Positions 1-8,613 of a stretch of DNA of 64,000 nt are shown here, one piece after another. How positions within the stretch are numbered: the stretch's first letter is position 1; the number at the start of each line of letters is the position of its first letter. The DNA lies in the NCBI RefSeq assembly GCF_003336665.1, contig NZ_QPIJ01000001.1, forward strand, positions 155,921 through 219,920, written 5' to 3'. Position numbers and translations under genes: made by a program. The DNA comes from Vreelandella rituensis. Lineage in GTDB: Bacteria; Pseudomonadota; Gammaproteobacteria; Pseudomonadales; Halomonadaceae. A model generated the notes under the pieces. The model saw only the letters and a list, made by a program, of their open reading frames with translations, had not been told where the DNA came from and ran no database searches.

Positions 1-99
1 GAGCGACTGGATAAAATCCAAGCCTACAGCCAAAAGCATGACAAGGAGCCCGGGGTTCAGCAAAATACCCGAGGGTTCGCGCCTGGCGCCCCGGCATAA
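1..99 (+). CDS. C-terminal end of a truncated hypothetical protein
   Basis: An open frame runs from the window edge to a TAA at 97-99, encoding 32 hydrophilic residues that end in GAPA. The start lies outside the window. The next gene begins 17 nt downstream with a strong ribosome binding site, so the two are probably cotranscribed. The fragment is too short to name a family. Confidence 0.4.
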   Translation, partial: ERLDKIQAYSQKHDKEPGVQQNTRGFAPGAPA

Positions 100-116
100 A
101 GCACAAGGAGAGAGTA

Positions 117-461
117 ATGCAACTACCCGCAAGCCAGTTAGTCATCGAATACGGCGGTAAGCTTCAAGCGTGTGAGCGCCAGGTCAACCGGGCGCTGGAA
201 TATATCCAGCAGCAAGAGCAGGGCGTTGAAAAGCGGGTGGGGTCGAAAGCGCAAGAAGCCAGCGTTGCCATTGCTGAGCTGCGGGCGCGGTATAACTTAC
301 TCATGGCGGCGCATGCCAGCGCCTTGCTCCCTATCCTCAACGGCACCCAGTCCCCCGATCTGCCTGGCGAAACGCTGATGTTGAATGCGGAGCAGGCGTG
401 GGTCATTAACGGGATTGATGACCTTTATGACCGGCTGAAAGCAACATTGAACGCAGCTTAG
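117..461 (+). CDS. hypothetical protein, 114 aa
   Basis: The gene starts at an ATG preceded by AAGGAGAG about 6 nt upstream. The product is mostly alpha-helical, with many charged and alanine residues in the first 60 positions (around EKRVGSKAQEASVAIAELRAR). It shows no signal peptide, membrane segment or catalytic motif. It follows the partial gene at the window edge by 17 nt, so they likely form one unit. I do not recognise the family. Confidence 0.65.
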   Translation: MQLPASQLVIEYGGKLQACERQVNRALEYIQQQEQGVEKRVGSKAQEASVAIAELRARYNLLMAAHASALLPILNGTQSPDLPGETLMLNAEQAWVINGIDDLYDRLKATLNAA

Positions 462-700
462 CGCAGAGGCGAATAGCCCGGATTATCCGCGGTTTTTTAT
501 CTGTTAACGCGCAAAGCCGTTGAGGCCAAGCCAGTGGGTGAGAAATAAGGCTCTTTGGGCCTTGCCAGTCTCACCCCTGCTGTTACAATGCTGACGTCTT
601 CTTGACCTACCGCTGGGCAGCCGGAAAGTTACGCTTGTGGAGACGATATTGTGGCGATAACCAAGCCATTCCTTCGGGGAATCGTCTATGAAGCAAGAAT

Positions 701-717
701 CCGCTCCTTTGGAGCGG
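701..717 (-). terminator. small hairpin after the 414-aa gene, possible terminator
   Basis: A 7-bp stem, CCGCTCC/GGAGCGG with a TTT loop, lies just past the stop codon of the minus-strand gene ending at 722. The tract that follows on the minus strand (ATTCTTGCTTC) is only weakly T-rich. The rest of 462-721 shows no convincing gene. Confidence 0.35.
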
Positions 718-721
718 AGTG

Positions 722-1966
722 TCAATCGCTGAGGCAGTCAAGCGCCGCTATCTCCTGCGGTTTAAGATGGCGAAACTGCCCGCTTTGTGACTCGAACAGC
801 CCCAGGTAGCTTCGATCCAGTTCCTCCGATTTCATCACCTCTTCATTGTCTTCTTCGATACCCCTGCGCTCACGGTCGTCGTCCAATAGAGGGCTGAGCA
901 TATCAAGACTCGCAAGCGTGGCCTGAGTCCCATGCAGCAAGCGCCGGGGAGTGTGACCCAGTGCCGGTGCGTCCCAATAGACCCATAGCGAAGGCCCAAA
1001 GCCGTTCTGGCGGGCATCCCCTTGCTGCCACAGCTGGACGGCAAATCGCTCCAGGGAGCGCTGTATCTCTGCCCGTTTCTCCTGAAGGTCAGGCGCACTC
1101 AAATCGACATACCAGTGGTTACGCTGGCGCAGCCCATTGGCCATTCCCATGACGTGCAAGCTTGCCGCCACGTTTGCGGCCTTTTCATCTGGAATAACCC
1201 AGGTGCCCCCTTGCTTGATACACCGCTGTAACTCCGCAAGAAAGAAAAACTCAGGGGGTGGTGCCGCGGCTATTTCGGCGGCCAGGAGGGTGATCTTTTG
1301 GGCGTGTTGCTGCCAGTCACGAAACAGTTGCTGGCTTTTCTGGTTGAGGCGTCGCTGCTCAGGATTCCAGTTGTCCTTGTCATATAAGGTTACCCGCTGG
1401 GCGACCGAAGGCAGGCTGTCGAGCGCGGCGAACGAGAAGGACGGGTGCATCATCAGCGCCTTGAGCGCAGCCCCAGCGGCACGCTCGCCCCCCATAGGAT
1501 GCGTCAGTATCCTGATAAGGTTTTCGGGCTTGAGCTGATCTTCTACCCACTCAGGGAACAAAGGCAACGGGATCGGCTTCGGTGCGTCCATGCCCAGCAT
1601 TTCCAGCAACAGCAGATCATGTTGGTGGTCGATCAGTTCGGTTTCGCCATGCAGCATGCGCAGCAGCATGGCGTAGGTGCCCGGCGACAGCGTGAGACCA
1701 TCAAGCACTTTCTCGGGGATCAACGGCATGGCGTCGGGGAAGTGTCGCTGCTGCGTGGTTGGGTCGAGCCCGATGAGAAAGACCGCATCGCCGTTGGTGT
1801 GCCGGCTGCAATACTGCTGAGAGGCGCGTAGCAATGCCGCCAGCGCGTTCGGCATGTTGGCTTTATCGGCATGCTGGAGCGCAAAGCAGCCACCTGGCAT
1901 AAGCGGAAGGTCACCCAGGGGGTTGGACTCAGGCTGGCGCTTTAGGCGCTTAATGAAGGCGTTCAT
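722..1966 (-). CDS. hypothetical protein, 414 aa
   Basis: This long open frame has normal codon use and overlaps the upstream nuclease-like gene by 4 nt (ATGA at 1963-1966), so the two are translationally coupled. The protein is soluble, with no signal peptide or membrane helices. The C-terminal third is acidic and rich in charged residues (for example DDDRERRGIEEDNEE). I see no Walker, helix-turn-helix or metal-binding motif. Coupling to a PD-(D/E)XK-like protein hints at a DNA-related task, which is inference only. Confidence 0.75.
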   Translation of the reverse strand: MNAFIKRLKRQPESNPLGDLPLMPGGCFALQHADKANMPNALAALLRASQQYCSRHTNGDAVFLIGLDPTTQQRHFPDAMPLIPEKVLDGLTLSPGTYAMLLRMLHGETELIDHQHDLLLLEMLGMDAPKPIPLPLFPEWVEDQLKPENLIRILTHPMGGERAAGAALKALMMHPSFSFAALDSLPSVAQRVTLYDKDNWNPEQRRLNQKSQQLFRDWQQHAQKITLLAAEIAAAPPPEFFFLAELQRCIKQGGTWVIPDEKAANVAASLHVMGMANGLRQRNHWYVDLSAPDLQEKRAEIQRSLERFAVQLWQQGDARQNGFGPSLWVYWDAPALGHTPRRLLHGTQATLASLDMLSPLLDDDRERRGIEEDNEEVMKSEELDRSYLGLFESQSGQFRHLKPQEIAALDCLSD

Positions 1967-2589
1967 AAGAGTCGGTTATCCATACGGTGTGTGCGGGAAT
2001 GTCGTGTGAACCAGCCCTCAGGGGCAGGGTGGTGATACAGGGTCCATGGCAGGGGAGGCAGGCCCGACCTTGTGATTTCCTTCCAGCGAGACAACCACCA
2101 CGTTGGGGCATTTTGCAGCCGCTCGCGCAGCAGCTGAGCTTCCAGTCGCTGGGCCATATAGGCGATCCGCGACAGCACCAGATTGATGTCCTTTTCTATC
2201 AAACCGGCAGGCACGCGAATGAACTTCCACCCGTGCTTATCAAGCAGGAAATCCTTTTCCCGGTCTCGATAGAAGCCTTCCTTGCTGAGACCGTGATGGC
2301 GAAAGCCATCCACCTCGATGCCAAGTTTATGCAAAGGCGACAGATGAAGGCCGATATCCAGGCTGAATTTTCTTCCCGGCACAGGATCTTTCACCTCCCA
2401 GACCCAGCTGAAGCGAGCCGTCTCCGGCACGATGCGCAGGGTCTGGAAGAGCGTTCGTTGCGGTGGACTTCTCTCGGCGGATGTTCCCAGATGGCCAAGC
2501 GCTCCTTTCGGTTTTGGCTTTGCCGGTGCGGGCGCTTTGGAATGGATGCCAAGCTTTTTGGCTTCATGTAATGAAAGGCGTAGGGACAT
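1963..2589 (-). CDS. PD-(D/E)XK-like endonuclease-related protein, 208 aa
   Basis: The central part reads LDIGLHLSPLHKLGIEVDGFRHH (residues about 77-99), followed by a basic stretch and GWKFIRVPAGLI. This is the arrangement of the Vsr/DUF559-type restriction-endonuclease fold: D78, then E92 and D94 in an IEVDG strand, then a strand ending in the conserved RVP. The N-terminal 45 residues are basic and proline-rich and could bind nucleic acid. Its stop overlaps the start of the 414-aa gene. The family assignment is by motif only and the DNA target is unknown. Confidence 0.6.
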   Translation of the reverse strand: MSLRLSLHEAKKLGIHSKAPAPAKPKPKGALGHLGTSAERSPPQRTLFQTLRIVPETARFSWVWEVKDPVPGRKFSLDIGLHLSPLHKLGIEVDGFRHHGLSKEGFYRDREKDFLLDKHGWKFIRVPAGLIEKDINLVLSRIAYMAQRLEAQLLRERLQNAPTWWLSRWKEITRSGLPPLPWTLYHHPAPEGWFTRHSRTHRMDNRLL

Positions 2590-2682
2590 AGGGCGTTCAC
2601 CGTTACAGGGATACTAAATGGTATCATGGTGTGGCAAATAGAATGGTGCTTCGCCACCTTCCGTATCACTGGAGAGTTCCCT

Positions 2683-3804
2683 ATGACCCAAATGGAAAGT
2701 TTCACTGCAGCGTCACCCGGTTTCCCTCAGCGGGGGATTGATGACTTGATCCAGGCTCTTACCTCAGCGCAATCACGCATGGCGACGTTGCTTGAGACGG
2801 CTCAGGAGGAAAATAATCGTATTTTGGATCTGATGACGACACTGAAGCAGGACCCGGATCTCGAGAACGAGGTTATCAAGGGGCACTTGGTGGCGATGCT
2901 GAGTGGGTATTTGAAAACCCTCGATGGTTCGGAGCTTGTCGTCACCCAAACAACGGAGTACCAGTCGCCGGAGGCCGAGGAGGCGTCCGACCATGTAAGT
3001 GATGAGCGCTCGGTGGTGCCTGATGACAGCGATGAAGCTGTCGATGAAACCGCAGCGGCTGCAGAGAGCGATGAAGCTGGGGAAGAGGCCGAAGCTGTCG
3101 AAAGTAGCGAGGACGCTGGTGCGACAGCAGGCTCGGGTACGACTCCGGCGATGGAAAAGCAGGACTATCGACAGGGTTCGGCCTCTTGGTCGACCATGCC
3201 GGATGATGTGGATGAATTGCTGAGCGGCGTGGATGACGACGTAATGGGCGTTGGGTACAGTGCCCCGCCAGCAGCCTCCCAGGCCGCAGAGGACGAAACT
3301 CACCAGCAGGCCGATTCCGAGGCTGGCCAGGGGCAGGATCAGGCAGACCCGGCTCAACAGATTCCTAAGCCGTTTGCAGAGGTGGGCACTCAGGCTGCCC
3401 GCGCACCGGAAACAGACGAAGTGGATGACGCTGACGTCGCCGCAGAAGGCGACGTTGCAGAGGAAGCCGAGGAAGCCGAGGAAGCCGAGGAAGCCGCTGA
3501 TGCAGCCGATGAAGCAGACGTCGAGCAAGCAGGTCACGACGACTACGATCTCGCACAAGACAGCGAAACGGCCGTGTCTGGTGAGGCCGTAGACCAGACC
3601 TCAATGCAAGGCGACACGACGGCCAGCAAGGAAAATGACGTTGCTGGGTATCAGGCAGGAGCGGCGGTGGAAGCAACCATGGCGCCAGCGCCAGCCGCTG
3701 ACTTGCAGGAATCGCCCCAGGGCAATGAGTCTCCAGCGCAGGAACTAAAGCAAAAGCGGGCGGTGGTCAACTTGCTGCTAAACATCAAAAAGAAAAAGAA
3801 GTAA
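2683..3804 (+). CDS. highly acidic low-complexity protein with lysine tail, 373 aa
   Basis: The ATG at 2683 is preferred over the earlier in-frame ATG at 2626 because GGAGAG lies 7 nt upstream. Residues 1-90 look helical and could form a coiled coil. The next 230 residues are dominated by E, D and A, including four tandem GAGGAAGCC nonamers (3470-3505) encoding EEA repeats. The last residues switch to a basic tail ending in five lysines. Such charge segregation is typical of scaffold, chaperone-like or DNA-mimic proteins, but no family is recognised. A strong terminator follows. Confidence 0.7.
   Translation: MTQMESFTAASPGFPQRGIDDLIQALTSAQSRMATLLETAQEENNRILDLMTTLKQDPDLENEVIKGHLVAMLSGYLKTLDGSELVVTQTTEYQSPEAEEASDHVSDERSVVPDDSDEAVDETAAAAESDEAGEEAEAVESSEDAGATAGSGTTPAMEKQDYRQGSASWSTMPDDVDELLSGVDDDVMGVGYSAPPAASQAAEDETHQQADSEAGQGQDQADPAQQIPKPFAEVGTQAARAPETDEVDDADVAAEGDVAEEAEEAEEAEEAADAADEADVEQAGHDDYDLAQDSETAVSGEAVDQTSMQGDTTASKENDVAGYQAGAAVEATMAPAPAADLQESPQGNESPAQELKQKRAVVNLLLNIKKKKK
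3470..3505 (+). repeat. four tandem 9-bp repeats inside the acidic-protein gene
   Basis: Four perfect copies of GAGGAAGCC stand head to tail and encode repeated Glu-Glu-Ala. The unit is a multiple of three, so copy-number change would alter length without a frameshift. Confidence 0.85.
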
Positions 3805-3843
3805 CAGTTTCTTTACGTTGTTGACTTAGCTCTTCCAAGCCCA

Positions 3844-3875
3844 AGCCGCTATAGATTTTCTATGGCGGCTTTTTA
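3844..3875 (+). terminator. Rho-independent terminator
   Basis: An 11-bp stem (AGCCGCTATAG pairing with CTATGGCGGCT, one G-T wobble) with an ATTTT loop is followed by TTTTA. It sits 40 nt past the stop of the acidic-protein gene. Confidence 0.85.
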
Positions 3876-4008
3876 TCTGCCGGGACATAAGCTGGCGCAC
3901 AAGGGAAATTAATCCCGGCGGCGAGCGCAAACATTTAAACCATAATTTGAACACCTGAAACATGCTAGTATTAGTCGTGTAAATCTACTGTGAAGGAAGT
4001 TAAAGCGT

Positions 4009-4383
4009 ATGAGCTCATTGATAAAGCGTTATGCCCAAGCCGAAATGGACATGAAACGACTGCAGCGGGAATTGGATGAGCTTTCCGAGGATCCCCGGCT
4101 GCAAAAAGAGCTTGAGTTTAAGTCCAAACTTGAGACATTAATGCAGGAGTATGAGAAGTCCGCAAAAGATATCTTGATGCTCATGGATCCCTCCGGCGTT
4201 GAAGCCCAGGCACTAAACACCACCCCTACTGGCCGCAAGAAGCGTCAACTCAAGGTATTTCAGCACCCTGAAACCCAGGAAGTGATCGAGACTCGCGGCG
4301 GCAATCACAAGGGCTTGCGAGCCTGGAAAGATGAGTATGGGGATGAAGTGGTCGAATCATGGTTGCTGCGGACAGAAGACTGA
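4009..4383 (+). CDS. mvaT: MvaT-family H-NS-like nucleoid protein, 124 aa
   Basis: The N-terminal 60 residues form the coiled-coil oligomerisation domain typical of MvaT/MvaU, with the segment KELEFKSKLETLMQEYEKS closely following the family pattern. A short linker leads to the C-terminal DNA-binding domain, with FQHPETQEVIETRGGNHKGLRAWKDEYG containing the conserved ETRGGNHK-type AT-rich minor-groove loop. Proteins of this family silence AT-rich horizontally acquired DNA. GGAAG lies upstream of the ATG. A second paralogue sits at 19.7 kb. Plasmid copies commonly act as stealth silencers that reduce host cost; here that is inference. Confidence 0.92.
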   Translation: MSSLIKRYAQAEMDMKRLQRELDELSEDPRLQKELEFKSKLETLMQEYEKSAKDILMLMDPSGVEAQALNTTPTGRKKRQLKVFQHPETQEVIETRGGNHKGLRAWKDEYGDEVVESWLLRTED

Positions 4384-4432
4384 TTCCAGTAGTGGGCGTT
4401 AACGATTGACGCTTGGAAAGCTGGAACCAAGA

Positions 4433-4456
4433 GGGAGTGCCCGATCGGGCACTCCC
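4433..4456. terminator. bidirectional terminator, perfect 24-bp palindrome
   Basis: A perfect 12-bp-arm palindrome (arm GGGAGTGCCCGA) separates the convergent mvaT gene and the minus-strand gene ending at 4463. A CTTCTTATT tract follows on the plus strand. It probably terminates both. Confidence 0.75.
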
Positions 4457-4462
4457 TTCTTA

Positions 4463-5506
4463 TTACATGGCCGGTGTTGAATGAGATTTCATCTGAAAAC
4501 GCGGTTTTGACGCTTCAGCCTGATGATCAGCGAGCTTGGCATCGAAGTCTTTCTCCGTGTCGGGGCTGTGATTGTCCTTGTTGATGAAATTGGTGTAATG
4601 AGCTTTCGCATCGCTGACCAGTTTAGCGTGTATCTCTTCGGGGCTCTTGCCGCTTTCGGCAAGCTTTGTCAGGTCTGCGTCACGGACAGACTTTTCAACT
4701 TTATCGACGTAGAAATCAACTTGTTCGGGCGTATCGTGCTCATTCATGTAGAGCACGCCGTTGGCGTTCAAGCGCTGAAGTTCTTCCATCGCCTTGGCCG
4801 CGTAAAGGGCGCGATTGATGTCAGATTCGCCTATGTTTGAATTGCTGTCTGTCGCCAGTAACGGAAACAGGCGGGCGTCAAGTTTTTCGATATTAGGCTT
4901 GTAAGGCACGGAATCGTTATAGCTGAGTTTGGTACCGCCTGCGCCGGAATGGTTAACCCCATCTACCTTCTCGGCGACGGCCTCTTTATGAACACTCAAA
5001 AGCTGTGCCGTGTTGGAGCGGTACGCCTTGAGGCTGTGGTCGTCCATCGGTTTTATATCTAACTTTTCAGAACTTCCGAGCTTGGGGGTGGGGCTGTCCG
5101 CCGACAGTGTGCGGGCGGCGTTCAGTAGTTTGGCGTGGTTAGTGTTAGCTAGATACGAGCCTTCCAGGGGCGCAACCGTTCCCTTTGACTCGGGCTTGGC
5201 CATTTCAGGCTTCACGCCAAGGTCGGGGTCGAGCTTATCCTTGCTCTTGCCCCCGGCAGCGGCTTGTTTTGCCGTAGCCGCTTCTTCCGTGGGGCTCTTT
5301 TCCTGGGCTTTTTCCTGTACCGCCACGCGACGACGAAAGAGGTTGGAAAAGAAGTCCATGATTCTTTGCATCATGTTGCGCTTTTGTTCGACTTCTTTCT
5401 GGGCCTCACCTTCACGCTCAGCCGACTCAGCGGAGGCCTTGCGGTTGGCTTTATCGTCGCTTGCGAGCGTTGACTGATCCGTGGCAGTAGTTTCGGGGGC
5501 TGGCAT
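4463..5506 (-). CDS. hypothetical hydrophilic protein, 347 aa
   Basis: The N-terminal 120 residues are low-complexity and rich in E, K, A and S, with a short basic amphipathic patch around residues 45-62 (MMQRIMDFFSNLFRRR) that could touch a membrane or nucleic acid. The rest is polar with predicted helices and no recognised catalytic motif. The gene is monocistronic and has the shared bipartite promoter-like element (5587-5620) about 80 nt upstream. I do not recognise the family. Its N terminus resembles secreted or virion-packaged proteins in composition only. Confidence 0.7.
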   Translation of the reverse strand: MPAPETTATDQSTLASDDKANRKASAESAEREGEAQKEVEQKRNMMQRIMDFFSNLFRRRVAVQEKAQEKSPTEEAATAKQAAAGGKSKDKLDPDLGVKPEMAKPESKGTVAPLEGSYLANTNHAKLLNAARTLSADSPTPKLGSSEKLDIKPMDDHSLKAYRSNTAQLLSVHKEAVAEKVDGVNHSGAGGTKLSYNDSVPYKPNIEKLDARLFPLLATDSNSNIGESDINRALYAAKAMEELQRLNANGVLYMNEHDTPEQVDFYVDKVEKSVRDADLTKLAESGKSPEEIHAKLVSDAKAHYTNFINKDNHSPDTEKDFDAKLADHQAEASKPRFQMKSHSTPAM

Positions 5507-5586
5507 GGCATTTTCCTCGCTTAGGGTAAGTGCGGGTGTTTACCGAGGCATTGATGCCGCTTTCCACCCGCCGGGACTCATCAGTG

Positions 5587-5620
5587 ATATAGGGGTCCTT
5601 GATTAAAAATGGGCGAAAAT
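5587..5620 (-). promoter_or_regulatory. shared bipartite promoter-like element, copy 1
   Basis: On the plus strand this reads ATATAGGGGTC, 12 nt, TGGGCGAAAAT. Read on the gene strand it is TTTTCGCCCA-N12-GACCCCTATAT, in -35/-10-like geometry, pointing at the 347-aa gene. Four further copies with the same 12-nt spacing occur at 11.6, 12.9 and 59.1 kb. Confidence 0.7.
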
Positions 5621-5745
5621 ACTCGCCATCTCTCCAGGGAGCAGCAACTGGCAAATGCCGCTAGGTATCATTTTCCCATGTTATAGTATGTGTACGGGAA
5701 TTATTTATAAGCAAGACGGCTTGAGCCTAAAACAGGGTGACTGGC

Positions 5746-5994
5746 ATGAGTGGATCAGATGACTTCATGGATAGGCCTATCGCGCATGGACTGGGCATCT
5801 TTGCCCTTTCCGTGATGGTTTTCTGGGGCATTCCGGTGGCTGCGTTTCGCTTGGCAATGGATCAAACGGCTATGGCGAGCGACATTTCGGTAATGAGCCT
5901 TACATCCCTGGTGCCGGCGCTCGGGTTTGGCGCCTGCATGGGCGTGGCGGGCTATCTGCGCGCTCGCCGCAGGGTGCCACGCGAGCCGAACTGA
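5746..5994 (+). CDS. small membrane protein, 82 aa
   Basis: The product has two hydrophobic segments, roughly residues 15-35 (FALSVMVFWGIPVAAF) and 52-72 (SLVPALGFGACMGVAGYL), and ends in a basic tail RARRRVPREPN that should stay cytoplasmic. A GTG at 5737 is an alternative start. It lies upstream of recA on the same strand. The function is unknown. Confidence 0.55.
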   Translation: MSGSDDFMDRPIAHGLGIFALSVMVFWGIPVAAFRLAMDQTAMASDISVMSLTSLVPALGFGACMGVAGYLRARRRVPREPN

Positions 5995-6138
5995 TTGATT
6001 GCATTTGCTGAGAGAGTTTTCTCACCTATCTGTAGTGCTGAAGTGCCAATCATTCGGATGCTATGGTATCTAAATAGTAAAATGAGCGGACATGGAAAAG
6101 GATCTCCAATCACTCGCTTTACCAGAGAGGCAGACATC

Positions 6139-7239
6139 ATGAGCCAGACCCAGAAGCAGGACGACAACCGCCAGAAAGCCCTCAGTGCGGCACTTACCCA
6201 GATAGAAAGACAGTTCGGCAAGGGCACGGTCATGCGCCTTGGCGATACGCCCCGCGTGACCATGCCGTCCGTGTCCACCGGATCACTGGGCCTCGATGTG
6301 GCCCTGGGCATTGGCGGGGTGCCCTATGGCCGTGTGGTGGAGATATACGGGCCGGAATCCTCGGGCAAGACCACGCTCACCCTGTCAGTGATCGCCGAGG
6401 CACAGAAGCAAGGCAAGACCTGTGCCTTCGTTGATGCCGAGCACGCCCTTGACCCCAGCTATGCCGAAAAGCTTGGCGTTCGCCTGGACGATCTTTTGGT
6501 GTCGCAACCCGATAACGGCGAGCAAGCCCTTGAGGTGACCGACTTACTGGTGCGCTCGGGTGGAGTGGACGTGGTAGTGGTCGATTCGGTGGCGGCGCTT
6601 ACACCCCGGGCTGAGATCGAGGGCGAAATGGGTGATTCCCATATGGGGCTCCAGGCACGATTGATGTCCCAGGCGCTGCGCAAGATCACCGGCAACATCA
6701 AGAACGCCAATTGCTTGGTAATCTTTATCAATCAGATTCGCATTAAGATTGGGCAGAGTTTCGGAAACCCAGAAACCACGACTGGCGGAAACGCTCTGAA
6801 GTTTTACGCGAGCGTCCGTCTGGATATTCGCCGCACCGGCTCGATCAAGCGGGGCGATGAAGTCGTTGGCAACGAAACCCGCGTCAAGGTGGTGAAGAAC
6901 AAGGTGGCCCCGCCGTTTCGTCAGGCCGAGTTCCAGATTATCTATGGCAAGGGTTTCAATCGGGCCGGCGAGGTGATCGATCTCGGGGTGCAGTGCGAGC
7001 TGGTCGACAAGTCTGGGGCCTGGTACAGCTACAAGGGCAATAAGATCGGCCAGGGCAAAAGCAATGCGTCGGATTTTCTGGATGAAAACCCGGCGTTGAT
7101 GGCCGAAATCGAGGCGGGCATTCGCCGCCAGTTACTGAGCGGTGCCGGGACGGATTCAGAGAAAGAGCTGGCGCAGGCCTTGGCCGAGACGAACGTGAGT
7201 CTCGCCGACCAGGAAGACGAGCTGATCATGGTTCCCTGA
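6139..7239 (+). CDS. recA: RecA recombinase, 366 aa (element-encoded copy)
   Basis: Walker A GPESSGKT at residues 71-78, the VIDSVAAL-like Walker B region ([22 protein letters not shown]), the L2-region QIR motif ([10 protein letters not shown]) and the C-terminal domain are all present and the length is normal. RecA forms ATP-dependent filaments on single-stranded DNA for strand exchange and activates LexA cleavage. The ATG at 6139 is chosen because AGAGAGG lies about 9 nt upstream. I could not find a LexA box upstream. A plasmid or element copy likely supplements the chromosomal recA during DNA entry or repair, as inferred from the accessory context. Confidence 0.93.
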   Translation: MSQTQKQDDNRQKALSAALTQIERQFGKGTVMRLGDTPRVTMPSVSTGSLGLDVALGIGGVPYGRVVEIYGPESSGKTTLTLSVIAEAQKQGKTCAFVDAEHALDPSYAEKLGVRLDDLLVSQPDNGEQALEVTDLLVRSGGVDVVVVDSVAALTPRAEIEGEMGDSHMGLQARLMSQALRKITGNIKNANCLVIFINQIRIKIGQSFGNPETTTGGNALKFYASVRLDIRRTGSIKRGDEVVGNETRVKVVKNKVAPPFRQAEFQIIYGKGFNRAGEVIDLGVQCELVDKSGAWYSYKGNKIGQGKSNASDFLDENPALMAEIEAGIRRQLLSGAGTDSEKELAQALAETNVSLADQEDELIMVP

Positions 7240-7286
7240 GGCAAGGAGCCAGCGTGCCTTCTCGCTTAGCTCGCTGGCTCCTTGCC
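7240..7286. terminator. long hairpin downstream of recA
   Basis: A 15-bp perfect inverted repeat (GGCAAGGAGCCAGCG and its complement) with a 17-nt loop starts immediately after the recA stop. There is no T-tract, so it may block 3' exonucleases or act as an attenuator rather than a classic terminator. Confidence 0.55.
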
Positions 7287-7352
7287 TAACGTAGTCGGAA
7301 CCCGGTCACTTTTACTCAACGCATAGCGGTGCATCTGAACAGGCAACCCATT

Positions 7353-7952
7353 ATGGCCAGACGATTAATCTTGATCGGAGGCATGCCGGGCAGCGGCAAG
7401 ACATTAATCGGTAAGGCGCTAGCCGGACGCCTGGGCCTATTCGTAGACAAGGACACGGTGTCGCAGTTCTTTACCGAGCAGATGCTCCAGCTGCTGGGAT
7501 CACACGTCGATGACCGTGAGTCTGGCGTTTATCTCGGCAAAGTGCGGGATATCGAATACGAGACGATGATGAAGCATGCGCTGGAGAATCTTGCGCTGGG
7601 GCACACGGTCATTTGCAGCGCACCGTTCATTCGCGAATTCGGTGATCCCCAGTGGCTGGATGGCATTCACTTTGAGGCCGAGCTGCTTGATGCGGACGTT
7701 ATCAAGATATGGATTCATGTCGATCCGCGCACTGCGCGGGAGCGCATCCTTTCGCGTGGTGCCAGTCGTGATGTTTGGAAATTGATTAACTGGGATACCT
7801 ATATCAGCACGATCCCCAAGACGGCGCCCTCAAACATTGGCGCGGTGGTGATCGATAATTCGTGCAGGCCAGAGTCACCTCTGTTCGAGCAAATTGAGGC
7901 GGTCGTGGCACGGTTGCAAGAGCCTATGCACGAAACAAGTCTCTCGCCCTAA
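7353..7952 (+). CDS. P-loop ATPase/kinase-like protein, 199 aa
   Basis: The N terminus is a nucleotide-binding strand and P-loop, LILIGGMPGSGKTLIGKAL, followed by a strand LGLFVDKDTVSQFF where the DKD is typical of AAA_33/zeta-type small-molecule kinases. Later a WIHVDPRTARERILSRGASRD segment matches the LID arginine region of this fold. The substrate cannot be deduced. A GTG at 7329 would add eight residues. It is followed after 14 nt by the next gene and probably cotranscribed with it. Confidence 0.7.
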   Translation: MARRLILIGGMPGSGKTLIGKALAGRLGLFVDKDTVSQFFTEQMLQLLGSHVDDRESGVYLGKVRDIEYETMMKHALENLALGHTVICSAPFIREFGDPQWLDGIHFEAELLDADVIKIWIHVDPRTARERILSRGASRDVWKLINWDTYISTIPKTAPSNIGAVVIDNSCRPESPLFEQIEAVVARLQEPMHETSLSP

Positions 7953-7966
7953 CGTAAGGAGCTGCG

Positions 7967-8542
7967 ATGTCTATCCCACCATCCCTGAAAGCGTTACTCC
8001 CCGACAAGAACTTGAAGGAGGCGCTCGCCCGAATGATCGCCACCGAGGATGTCATGGGCATCACCTATAGCGAGGAAGGGGTGGCCTTGCTGGATAACGG
8101 ACAGGAGATGGGAAAATGCACCCACTGCGCCTGGTGGATCATCGAGGCGCTGGGTGAGGGCGATGTCTATGGGTTTTGCACAAGGGACAACCCGGTTGGT
8201 AATCCCGATATTCAGGATTGGGTTGGAGGTCATGATTTCGCCCTGATTCGTGGTCGCTACATCGTTGACCCCTGGCTTGGGGTATACAGCGCCATGGTGC
8301 CGGCGGGAACGGTCTTTGACCTGCAGGAGCCTGCCGACAGAGCCGCCATTCGTCATCATTACGGCGACCCTGCGCGCTGGTCCTGGTTCTCACCGGACAG
8401 TCGGGAGTGTTGCTCTCCAGCCTCTCATGAGTACCCCAGCGACAAGCACCTCGTACTGCCGGACGCCAAGCCCATCGAAACGTTGAACCCGACGCCAAGG
8501 GTTTCAAGCGGTGCCTTGCGTTCAAAAACCTACGGCGGCTAG
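7967..8542 (+). CDS. hypothetical protein with papain-like C-H-D pattern, 191 aa
   Basis: The start has a strong AAGGAG site. The sequence contains KCTHCAWWIIEAL near residue 50, then GGHDFALIRGRYIVDPWLGVY near residue 88-108. This spacing of Cys at a helix start, His at a strand start and Asp in a following strand (VDPW) resembles papain-like or transglutaminase-fold peptidases and amidases. The C-terminal 50 residues look disordered. The fold is inferred from the pattern, not from an alignment; it could also be a catalytically inert relative. Confidence 0.55.
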   Translation: MSIPPSLKALLPDKNLKEALARMIATEDVMGITYSEEGVALLDNGQEMGKCTHCAWWIIEALGEGDVYGFCTRDNPVGNPDIQDWVGGHDFALIRGRYIVDPWLGVYSAMVPAGTVFDLQEPADRAAIRHHYGDPARWSWFSPDSRECCSPASHEYPSDKHLVLPDAKPIETLNPTPRVSSGALRSKTYGG

Positions 8543-8613
8543 AGAGGCGAGATGCCGAAGGCAAAGGTATTCACGACCGTTTAACAAGATCGCCCATAAC
8601 AAGAGGATGTCAG

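Noticed and set aside
504..725. 73-aa frame after the 414-aa gene
   Set aside because: Needs a TTG overlapping the stop codon and spans the hairpin; composition is not protein-like.
2773..3558. 261-aa minus-strand frame with many hydrophobic residues
   Set aside because: It is antisense to the acidic-repeat gene; the LGFLGFLGF repeat is the complement of the GAGGAAGCC units.
5995..6138. LexA box or extended N terminus for recA
   Set aside because: No CTGT-N8-ACAG was found, and the ribosome binding site supports ATG 6139.
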